Assembly: GCF_002943525.1 (NCBI RefSeq)
Contig: NZ_CP025394.1
Coordinates: forward strand, 868,001-932,000
Length of the DNA stretch: 64,000 nt
Origin: Kitasatospora sp. MMS16-BH015
GTDB lineage: Bacteria; Actinomycetota; Actinomycetes; Streptomycetales; Streptomycetaceae
Reading direction: 5' to 3'
The notes below the pieces were generated by a model, which searched no databases, was not told the DNA's origin, and worked only from the letters and a program-made list of their open reading frames with translations. Of this stretch, positions 57,061-64,000 are shown piece by piece (within the stretch, counting starts at the first letter, position 1; every line of letters begins with the position of its first letter). The position numbers were made by a program, and so were the translations under genes.

Positions 57061-58980
57061 TCACGAACTGGAGCGGCCCCTATCGTAGCCGGCGAGATGG
57101 GGTCCTCGGACCAGGTGGCCGACATGCGCGAGCCGGTCGGGGTCCGCCTCGCCCACGCCGAGGGCGTGGGCGAGTGCTCGGCCTACGGCCTCGGCCAGCG
57201 GCGGCGGCAGCGCGTGGCCCACCTGGCGGTATTCAGAGGTCTTGCCGCCGGCCAGGGACCAGTCGTCGGGGATCGCCTGGATCGTGGCCGCCTGCCGCAC
57301 GGTGAGCTTGGGGTGTGCGGCCACCGGGAAACCGACGCTCGGAGGCTCGTCGGCGAGGCTGTTGCCGTCGACCCCCAGCGCAGCCCATGCTCGCTTGCTC
57401 CCGGTCGGCCCCAGGTCCGCCCCGCCCCGGTTCTCGGAGCCACCCACCAGTGCCGGTGCCGGGCGGTCGGCTCGCGCGGACCAGGCTTCGGCACCGTCCC
57501 ACCCGTTGGCGGCCATGGAGTCTCGGAGTACTTCGCCGACGGTGGGAGCCGGATCGCCGGTCGGTTGCGGCCACGAAAAGGCGAGATCGTAGGCGCCGGG
57601 GAGCGCGACGAGGAATCCGCTTCTCCGGTTCTGGGGCACTCCGAAATCGACGGCGTCGAGGACCGCCCAGTGAGACCGATAGCCGGCCCGGGCGAGCTCG
57701 GACTCGATCCAGGCTCGGTCGGTGGCGAAATCCCTAACGTCGACGATGTCGGCGAGGTTCTCCAACAGGAGGGCCTTGGGTCGGACAAGGGTGACCAGAC
57801 GTAGAGCGGCCGTGAGCACCTGCCGTGCTTCGGTGTCATCGGTCCGACGCACCGCACCTGCCGACTTGATCCGGGGCAGCCCCCCGGTGAGCAGGTCCAC
57901 GTGCAGCGCCCCAGGGTGCTTCAAGGGGTCGAAGTCGACGATGTCGAGGCACCGCACGTCCCAGCCGGGACGGTTGAGGCGAATGGTCGCGCAGGCCTTC
58001 GGGTTGCGGTCGATCAGCATGACCGGGTCGAACCCGGCGCGCTCGAGGCCGAGGGCCTGGGCACCGGCTCCCGCGCAGATCTCCAACGAGGTGAACCGCC
58101 GCATTCCCTCACGCCGAGCCTCGCTCGCGTCATCGCCGGTGGACGACGCACACGCCGAGGGCTGTAGGACCGCTGGTTCGGACGCCGTGTGCGGCAGGGG
58201 CTCCGGCTCGCCGTCCTCCCCGGAGCCCGCCTGCTTCAGTGCGGTCACCGACTCCTCTGCCACGGCTCGAAGCTCGGCGTCGAGCGCCCACTCCTCGATG
58301 CCGTCGAACAGGACGAACGGGGCGAGACGGAGGAGCCTCTTGAGGAAGTCACGGAGGGCCTCCCGCTCGTTGAGTTTCGCGAGGTCGAGATCCTTCCAGA
58401 CCCGGAGAATGGCCCTGACCAGGTGCGGGCTTCCACCGAGGGCGGCACGGCGTGCGTAGATCTGGTCGAAGGCGGCCTCGCCGAGGATCTTGAGCGCACC
58501 GTACGGTTCCGGGTCGTCGGAGGAGCGTACGAGTTGGGCCCGCCACCACAGTCGGCCGAAGACGTGTCGGGTGAGGTCCGTGCCGAGGACACGGTCCTTG
58601 GGCGGCTGGGGGTAGCGCCAGAAGGCGACGTCCGGGAGCACTACGAGTGCGAGGAACGCCCAGACGTCCCGGGAGGCGGCCTCGGCGGGCACCATGCCCG
58701 TCTCGGCGTGCAGCAGCGCGGCGAGTCGGAGGTCGAACTCGGCGTTTCGTGCCCGGTCGGATTCGTCGGGGAAGCCGGCGTTCTTGGCGAGGTCAACGAC
58801 ACCGGCACGAAGTTCCCGGAGTCGGTCGGCGGGGACCCGGTCACCGCCGGTCGCCACGTAGACCGCCGACTCGTGGGAAAAGGCGGCAGCGCCGGTCAGC
58901 TCGGCGATCGTCAGGCGCCGATATTCCTCGAACAACGGTGCGGCCTGCTCGGCGAGCAGCCGCGGGTAGAGGAAGCTCAT
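57061..58980 (-). CDS. DUF6339-like domain fused to a Cys-less C5 methyltransferase
   Basis: The 639-residue protein has two halves. Residues 1-270 (MSFLYPRLLAEQ, RDVWAFLALVVLPDV, FGRLWWRAQLV) resemble the DUF6339 family found beside restriction genes. After a linker, residues about 325-635 form a cytosine-5 methyltransferase fold: CAGAGAQALGLERAGF (motif I), ENLADIV (VI), PQNRRSGFL (VIII) and QVGHALPPPLAEAVG (X). At motif IV the expected GGPPCQ is GGLPRI, so the catalytic Cys is Arg. It can bind S-adenosylmethionine in principle but should not methylate cytosine. It probably recognises DNA or methylation state for the complex. ATG 58980 lies two bases after the upstream stop. Confidence 0.85.
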   Translation of the reverse strand: MSFLYPRLLAEQAAPLFEEYRRLTIAELTGAAAFSHESAVYVATGGDRVPADRLRELRAGVVDLAKNAGFPDESDRARNAEFDLRLAALLHAETGMVPAEAASRDVWAFLALVVLPDVAFWRYPQPPKDRVLGTDLTRHVFGRLWWRAQLVRSSDDPEPYGALKILGEAAFDQIYARRAALGGSPHLVRAILRVWKDLDLAKLNEREALRDFLKRLLRLAPFVLFDGIEEWALDAELRAVAEESVTALKQAGSGEDGEPEPLPHTASEPAVLQPSACASSTGDDASEARREGMRRFTSLEICAGAGAQALGLERAGFDPVMLIDRNPKACATIRLNRPGWDVRCLDIVDFDPLKHPGALHVDLLTGGLPRIKSAGAVRRTDDTEARQVLTAALRLVTLVRPKALLLENLADIVDVRDFATDRAWIESELARAGYRSHWAVLDAVDFGVPQNRRSGFLVALPGAYDLAFSWPQPTGDPAPTVGEVLRDSMAANGWDGAEAWSARADRPAPALVGGSENRGGADLGPTGSKRAWAALGVDGNSLADEPPSVGFPVAAHPKLTVRQAATIQAIPDDWSLAGGKTSEYRQVGHALPPPLAEAVGRALAHALGVGEADPDRLAHVGHLVRGPHLAGYDRGRSSS

Positions 58981-58982
58981 CG

Positions 58983-59876
58983 TCACACCTCGAAGATCTT
59001 GACGGCCGCCTGCAGGTCGGAGGCGAACAGTGCGGGCGACTGCCGTTGGCGCAGACGGACGTCGGTGATCGACTGGTCCGGGAACAGCCGGTCGAACAGG
59101 CTCTGCAGCGTGGCGCCCAGAGAGCCGTCGGGGAAGTCGGCGTCCTCGGTGAAGTCGTCGTTGCCGAGCGCGTGCTCGATCATGATCCGTGCGGCGTCGG
59201 CGTAGACCGCCGAGAGCACGACCCGATCGACCTGACGCGGCTTGCCCGCGTTCTCGAACGCCGCGGTGGTGACCGTGTTCCGCTCGTTGACGAGCAGGAG
59301 GAGGGAACCCATGGTGGCGCTCTCCAGACCTCCGCTGATCCGAAGGTGCCAGGCCGCCTCGTCCGGGAAGGAGGTCCGGGAGAAGTCGATCACGGCCATG
59401 GGGAACTGCGGCGCGTCGCCCTGGAGGCGGAGCGACTCCCGGTCGCTCCACAGTACGGAGCCGGCCCGGCGGGGTGAGGAGGGACGACCATCGGTCCGGC
59501 GCTCGGCCAGGACGAGAGCGGTGTCGAGGAGTAGCAGGCCCCCCAGGTCGGCACCGCGGAGAAAGACGTCGATTTCCGCCGTGATCGTGCCGCCGTCGGC
59601 CAGACGCAGGCGACTCGCGGGCCCGCTGAGGTTGGAGCCGGTGGCCGTCCACACGGCGGCGAGGGTGAGGGCCGCGTCGGCCGGAAGGCCCGACTGCGAC
59701 CGCGCTCGGGCCAGGTCGATCCGAACCGTCCTACGCAGGTGCAGGTCCATGTGATAGTCCCAGTCCGGCAGTGCCTCGGGCATGGGGACCTCGCCGTCCT
59801 CGGTCACCAGCGACCACGGCTCGACGGTGACGACGTCCTCGGACGGTATGCGATAGGGGAGGACGCGCCGAGTCAC
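58983..59876 (-). CDS. Defence-operon protein of unknown function
   Basis: I do not recognise this 297-residue soluble protein. It is mostly beta-rich to about residue 190 (VRIDLARARSQ, LRLADGGTITAEIDVFLRG, LLLLDTALVLAERR), then alpha/beta with a C-terminal helical part (SLGATLQSLFDRLFPDQSITDVRLRQRQS). No catalytic motif stands out. GTG 59876 overlaps the stop of the GHKL ATPase gene, and its stop is two bases before the fusion methyltransferase ATG, so it is made in step with both and is likely a subunit or adaptor of the same complex. Confidence 0.7.
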   Translation of the reverse strand: MTRRVLPYRIPSEDVVTVEPWSLVTEDGEVPMPEALPDWDYHMDLHLRRTVRIDLARARSQSGLPADAALTLAAVWTATGSNLSGPASRLRLADGGTITAEIDVFLRGADLGGLLLLDTALVLAERRTDGRPSSPRRAGSVLWSDRESLRLQGDAPQFPMAVIDFSRTSFPDEAAWHLRISGGLESATMGSLLLLVNERNTVTTAAFENAGKPRQVDRVVLSAVYADAARIMIEHALGNDDFTEDADFPDGSLGATLQSLFDRLFPDQSITDVRLRQRQSPALFASDLQAAVKIFEV

Positions 59877-61864
59877 CGGGCCTTCACCGCCTCGACCTTG
59901 ACGTCGATCTCGGTCATCGTGTCCGGGGCCGGGCGCACGAGGGCGCGCCAGACGGACTCGCCGCCCTCGACCACGCACGCATCGCCGGTGTGCAGGCGGC
60001 CGTCGCCGTCCTCCCAGCCCAGGAGCACGGGCATGCTCGCACCGACAGGCGGATCCGTCTCGCGGCCCCCGCTGCCGGGGAGTGTCACGGCCAGATCGAT
60101 CCGTACCCGCTGCGGTCCGGGCACGGGCAGGCGGAACTCCTGGACGAGCACCGAGTCGTCACCTCGGTCGTCGTAGTACGGATCGCCGACGTACTGCACG
60201 CGCGGCCTACGGCGCATCGCGGCTCCCGCACCGTACGGCTGGGCATCGGCAAGCGCCTGTTGCCCGGGTCGGGGGTCTCCCGGCGTTCCCACTCCGTAGG
60301 GGCCCGGCGTGGCCGTGTCGGAGGGTGCCTCGTGAGGAACGGATCCCGGGTCGAATCCACTCCTCTCCTCCCCGTCCACCTTCCGTTTGAAGGCACGCAC
60401 CGCCGTGCTGCCCGGTTTGGAGAAGGCGGTGGCGCCACCAATGCCCCAGGCACCCCCCACCAGCCCGGAGAACCGGGAGCTGGCCGCGCCCAGCGCGACA
60501 TGGCTGGCACCGGGGCGGGTGACGCCTCCGAGGGAGAGCAGGCCTTCCAACGATTCGTTGATGCGCCGGAAGGTCGTCTGTACGAAGGTGCTCTCGGGTC
60601 TGTCGAGCGACTGCGGGTTCCACGCATCGTGCGTCGGCGGCTCGGCCTTTGCGTAGACCTCGTCCATGGCCTCGTCGGCCCGGAAGACGCCGGCGTAGCC
60701 CTGATTCGCGCTCGGCGGCTTGGGCCCGCGTCGATAGGTGACCACGAGTTCCGCGGGTCGCATCAGACACACGTGGTGCACGAGGTCCTCGATGTCGAGC
60801 ATGCGTGAGGCGCGGGTCGGCTCCACGGGCGGCATGATCCTCTTGACCAGCCCCAGGCGCCCGAGATGCCGCTTGGGGCTCTTGCACTCCAGGTCGGTGC
60901 CGTCCGGGCCGATCATCGCCTCGTAGGCGGCGACGAACATGTTGAGCGGACGGGTCTCCCTCGGATCCGGTACGGGGAACTCGACGCCGTCGCAGGTGAC
61001 GGAGAACCGCATCGCCGCAGGCCTGCCGGGGGTGGAGATCATCTTGGGCCAGAGGTGCCACGCGATGGTGTCGGCCAGGTACTCGGCCGCGGCGGCGGGC
61101 TCGAGCCCGTCCAGGTTCGGGTCAATGACGACGATGGTCGTCCCGGTCTCCTCCGGCCCGAACGGCCTGAGCCCCAGGCGCTGGGCGGTGGCTTCCGCAA
61201 CCGGTCCCACCAGCGGCTCTACGACGTCTCCCGAGGTGTCGCCCCACCAGTGCCGACCGGTGTACTCGCGGCCCTCGGACCCGGCGGCCACGTAGCTCTT
61301 CCACAGGGTGCAGCCGATGAGCCGGGTCTCGTACCCGCCCTTCGGGGTGCGGCAGCGGGAGTGCACGAGGATCGTTCCGGCCCTGGACACCAGGTAGAAG
61401 ATGCCCTTGCCGAACCCGTACGTGCCCCCGCCCAGCGCGGTGTCCCGCGGCGCACCTACGTTGCGGATGAACGAGACGAAATCCCGGTCGGGCCCTACGG
61501 GATCGTCGGCGCGAGTGGGTCCCCCGAGTCCTCGGGTGCCTCGATCGGAGACGACCAGGACGCGGGCCGCCCCTCGCCTCAGCGTATCTCGCAGCGGGAA
61601 GTCCTCCGCTCCGGCGGGCGCACCGTCGAGCAGGAGCTCTCGCCACGCGCCGGAGTGCGCCGGGCCGACCGTCCACATGTCGATCCGATAGTCGACCGGC
61701 GCGGGCGAAGGGATGAGGCGAGCGTCCCAACTGTTCTGGGCGGACTCACGCACCAGGATGGTGAGCAGATCGAGTTCCGGCCGTCCGAGTTGGTTGCGGA
61801 TGCCTTCGGCCGCGGGCCCGCCCAACGGCGGATAGGGCTGGGAGAACCACCGGGGCGCCGTCAC
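59873..61864 (-). CDS. MORC/MutL-like GHKL ATPase
   Basis: This 663-residue protein has a GHKL ATP-binding domain: the N box RESAQNSWDA (Glu40, Asn44, Asp47), a G1-type SDRGTRGLGG near 100, and a G2-type GGGTYGFGKGIFYL near 130. Middle and C-terminal parts are likely an S5-like domain and a specific C-terminal domain ending in strands (EFRLPVPGPQRVRIDLAVTLP). MutL/MORC-type ATPases of this kind are known in bacterial restriction-like operons beside Z1 helicases and methyltransferases; ATP-driven dimer closure would act as a DNA clamp or switch. GTG 61864 overlaps the upstream stop. Confidence 0.85.
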   Translation of the reverse strand: MTAPRWFSQPYPPLGGPAAEGIRNQLGRPELDLLTILVRESAQNSWDARLIPSPAPVDYRIDMWTVGPAHSGAWRELLLDGAPAGAEDFPLRDTLRRGAARVLVVSDRGTRGLGGPTRADDPVGPDRDFVSFIRNVGAPRDTALGGGTYGFGKGIFYLVSRAGTILVHSRCRTPKGGYETRLIGCTLWKSYVAAGSEGREYTGRHWWGDTSGDVVEPLVGPVAEATAQRLGLRPFGPEETGTTIVVIDPNLDGLEPAAAAEYLADTIAWHLWPKMISTPGRPAAMRFSVTCDGVEFPVPDPRETRPLNMFVAAYEAMIGPDGTDLECKSPKRHLGRLGLVKRIMPPVEPTRASRMLDIEDLVHHVCLMRPAELVVTYRRGPKPPSANQGYAGVFRADEAMDEVYAKAEPPTHDAWNPQSLDRPESTFVQTTFRRINESLEGLLSLGGVTRPGASHVALGAASSRFSGLVGGAWGIGGATAFSKPGSTAVRAFKRKVDGEERSGFDPGSVPHEAPSDTATPGPYGVGTPGDPRPGQQALADAQPYGAGAAMRRRPRVQYVGDPYYDDRGDDSVLVQEFRLPVPGPQRVRIDLAVTLPGSGGRETDPPVGASMPVLLGWEDGDGRLHTGDACVVEGGESVWRALVRPAPDTMTEIDVKVEAVKAR

Positions 61865-62886
61865 TCGGACTCCTGGATCATGTGGTCGATCGTCAGGGCG
61901 ATCTGGTCGGCCGTCAGGGGGTTCGGAACTTCGCCGGACAGGTCGATGGTGTACTCGACGTCCAGAACCGAGACCGGTACGCCGGCCGCGATGAGTGTCC
62001 GGCCTGTCAGCGCGGGGAAACCGCCGTCGACGCCGTACCACCTCTCCTCGGCCACCGCGAAGGTCACGTCGCGGTAGCGCTCCGCGTCGGGCCGGTGGTA
62101 ACCGGCTCTTGCAAGCAGGTCGAGCAGTGCGGTCTCGTCGTCACAGAGTCGAAGTGCCTCTTCCACCACCTCTGTGAACGCGGTGCCGACACCGTTCGCG
62201 CCGGTGCGCTGCAGCCGGAACCAGGCAAGACGGAGCGAGCCGTTCTCCGGCGGTTCGAGCTGGTCGAGCCCGTGGATCCGCGGCCTTCGTCCCTCACTGC
62301 TCGTACTCGCCTTCACCTCGACGGCCGTGCTCCCGCCAAGGAAGTCGTGGCAGTGGCCCTCGGGGCCGCGCCAAAGGCGATGTGCGCTCGGGTCCTTGGT
62401 CAGCAGCCGGTTGAGCACCGTCAATTCGCCGAAGAGGCCCGCCAACTCCTCCGGCCCCAGCGGAGCCGACTGTGTGAGGAAGAGAGCCTTCCACCGGTCG
62501 ATTACACGGTAGAGCGCCTTTACGGGGTTCTCGGGCGACTCCCGCACCGCGTCGAGCACGTCGACACACAGTTCCGTGAACAGGTCGTCGAGGTCGTCGC
62601 GCAGGCAGGCGAGATCGACATACGTCTGGTAGGTCTCCGCGTCTTCCAGCGGTAGCTTGCGCAGCCGAAGGACGGGCCCGTCCAGACCCGAACGGACCTT
62701 GCGGTGCGTGTGTATCGGCACAAGGACGTGGCGGTGCCCGTCATGGTCGACGGCCACCGCCAACGGCCCGCTCTCGACCACGACGGGCAGCTCGGCGACC
62801 CGCAGCCGACGGTCCCCCGTCGGCTGCTCGGCCTCCAGCTCCGACCACAACCGCTCGACGAGACCGTGGAGCTCGTCGTCGCTCAT
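61861..62886 (-). CDS. PD-(D/E)XK motif protein
   Basis: A 341-residue protein whose centre carries a restriction-endonuclease-like core: GLFGELTVLNRLL (Glu near 157), then HDFLGGSTAVEVKAST (Asp, Glu and Lys near 183-196). The N-terminal 140 residues are helical and strand-rich and may bind DNA or partners. It is probably the nuclease arm of the MORC/Z1 system. ATG 62886 overlaps the Z1 helicase stop (ATGA) and its stop overlaps the GHKL start (GTGA). Confidence 0.83.
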   Translation of the reverse strand: MSDDELHGLVERLWSELEAEQPTGDRRLRVAELPVVVESGPLAVAVDHDGHRHVLVPIHTHRKVRSGLDGPVLRLRKLPLEDAETYQTYVDLACLRDDLDDLFTELCVDVLDAVRESPENPVKALYRVIDRWKALFLTQSAPLGPEELAGLFGELTVLNRLLTKDPSAHRLWRGPEGHCHDFLGGSTAVEVKASTSSEGRRPRIHGLDQLEPPENGSLRLAWFRLQRTGANGVGTAFTEVVEEALRLCDDETALLDLLARAGYHRPDAERYRDVTFAVAEERWYGVDGGFPALTGRTLIAAGVPVSVLDVEYTIDLSGEVPNPLTADQIALTIDHMIQESE

Positions 62887-64000
62887 GCGTCCTCGTCGTC
62901 GAGGACGCTGTAGTCCTCGTCCTCGATCCGAACATTGGACAGGTTCGCGGATACGTAGCTCTCGACCGTGCTGTCACCATGACGCGGCTCGGGGAAGACC
63001 AGGCCGACACCGATGACGTGGTCCTCCGCGTTCAGAGGCACACGCAGCCTCTTGGCCGGGAGCGGCTCCGACACCTTGTCGATCGGGTACAGGACGAGCA
63101 GACCGGTGTCGGGAAGCTGCCTCCGGCGCTCCTCCATGATGCCCTTCTCGGTCAGTTTCCCGGTGTCGCCGGCCAGGTCCACCGCGGCGTCCCGACGGCT
63201 CATCAGCGTCTTGATGTCGGCGAAGTCCGGTACGGGGTTAGGGAGATCGAGACGGGCACGGTTGTTGCGCCCGACGCTCACGCCGGGGGCGAACGCGAAG
63301 TCCTCCCCCTTGGGATTACCGACGATCGCAACGTTCCACCGGCCCAACGATCCGGCCTTGGAGACTCGCTTCCGGATGTAGTCGATGATCAGATCGGCGT
63401 CGTTCTCCGGGGACTTCTCGTGGAACCGGTAGGTCGACAGGAAGTCGATCACGAGGTCGTGCGGCACGTCACGGAAGACGTACCGGCCCTCTGCCGGGCG
63501 CTCTTCCGCCCTGACCGCGTTCGCGACCGAGGCCTTGATCAGAGCGCGCGCGGCGTCCGCGTTCCGACCCAGCCAGCCGGCGTTGGTGTGGAAGTAATGG
63601 GTCTGCACCCGCTTCCCGCCGTAGGAGGAAGCCGCCGTGACCGCGTCGCGCATCTTGGCGGCCGCGGTCACCCGCAGGGCCGGGTGCGTGCGCAGGCGGA
63701 CGGCGAAGGTGAGCGGGGTCTCGTCCTCGGTCATGTAGATGTCGATGTCCCGGCGCATCTCGGTCTCGACGGTGGCCAGGTGTCGGAACCACTCGGCCAA
63801 CTCATCGGTCATCCAGATCCGCGGCAGGTCAGCGTATCCCTTCCGGAAGCCGAACCAACGGCCCATCTGCAGCAGCGTGTCGTACGCCGACACGGAACGG
63901 ACGAAGTAGCTGACTGACAGACCGTAAAGCGTCAATCCCCGCGAGAGGGTGTTGCCGCCCACCGCGATCGCCACGACCGGGCCGTTCTCGTAGTCGAGGC
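62883..64000 (-). CDS. Z1-domain superfamily 2 helicase-like protein, C-terminal part
   Basis: Only the last 372 or so codons are in the window; the gene continues to the right. GGNTLSRGLTLYGLSVSYFVR and DTLLQMGRWFGFRKGY are the motif V and VI signatures of Z1 ATPases, a superfamily 2 group found with MutL/MORC-type ATPases in restriction operons. The remainder is the family's C-terminal region ending in an acidic tail. The N-terminal ATP-binding core should lie just beyond 64,000. It is the most upstream gene of the operon seen here. Confidence 0.85.
   Translation of the reverse strand, partial: LDYENGPVVAIAVGGNTLSRGLTLYGLSVSYFVRSVSAYDTLLQMGRWFGFRKGYADLPRIWMTDELAEWFRHLATVETEMRRDIDIYMTEDETPLTFAVRLRTHPALRVTAAAKMRDAVTAASSYGGKRVQTHYFHTNAGWLGRNADAARALIKASVANAVRAEERPAEGRYVFRDVPHDLVIDFLSTYRFHEKSPENDADLIIDYIRKRVSKAGSLGRWNVAIVGNPKGEDFAFAPGVSVGRNNRARLDLPNPVPDFADIKTLMSRRDAAVDLAGDTGKLTEKGIMEERRRQLPDTGLLVLYPIDKVSEPLPAKRLRVPLNAEDHVIGVGLVFPEPRHGDSTVESYVSANLSNVRIEDEDYSVLDDEDA

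Overview
The window reads as chromosomal DNA of a high-GC actinomycete, most like Streptomyces or Kitasatospora: codons end almost always in G or C, GTG starts and ATGA/GTGA/TGATG gene overlaps are common, and it carries actinobacterial families (Pls/PosA synthetase, GuaB1, DUF5995, Trypco1). No rRNA, tRNA or CRISPR array was found. | 1-15.1 kb: a nonribosomal peptide cluster. Leftward run a T-C-A-T synthetase and the start of a second C-domain synthetase. Rightward run a free carrier protein, an acyl-CoA mutase large subunit without a B12 domain, a crotonyl-CoA carboxylase/reductase-like enzyme, a free adenylation domain reading as valine-specific, an exporter, a C-T-TE terminal module, an AurF-like diiron oxygenase and a luciferase-like monooxygenase. 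The logic suggests a modified acyl/amino-acid unit, possibly N-oxygenated, built into a peptide that the thioesterase releases. | 15.1-19.0 kb: a serine hydrolase, then two insertion sequences (IS630 and IS5/IS427 type) inserted at one TA site. | 19.0-32.0 kb: a Pls/PosA synthetase coupled to an M1 peptidase, preceded by a striking operator-like repeat array, then a second NRPS-like gene set (C domain, proline-type A domain, asparagine synthetase, exporter, ATP-grasp ligase) with no carrier protein of its own. | 32.1-36.0 kb: chromosomal-type genes (membrane glycosyltransferase, DUF5995, GuaB1) with a strong hairpin terminator. | 36.0-47.7 kb: a worn accessory region with an integrase remnant, IS256, IS5 and IS30 elements, and a coupled set of kinase, phosphatase, epimerase and CMP-sugar synthetase genes. 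One kinase gene is cut by IS5 so cleanly that its frame can be rebuilt, one epimerase has an internal TGA, and one glycosyltransferase-like gene is cut by IS256. | 47.7-54.4 kb: a Trypco1 plus trypsin/nSTAND/WD40 conflict pair, each with a single-base frameshift, followed by an IS5 inserted into a long terminator stem. | 54.4-64.0 kb: a leftward defence-type operon: Z1 helicase (partial), PD-(D/E)XK protein, MORC/MutL-like GHKL ATPase, an unknown protein, a fusion of a DUF6339-like domain with a cytosine methyltransferase lacking its catalytic Cys, an intact-looking cytosine methyltransferase, and an Mrr/AspBHI-like endonuclease with an amber codon. This operon and the acyl-modifying NRPS cluster are the most promising places to look for undescribed biology.
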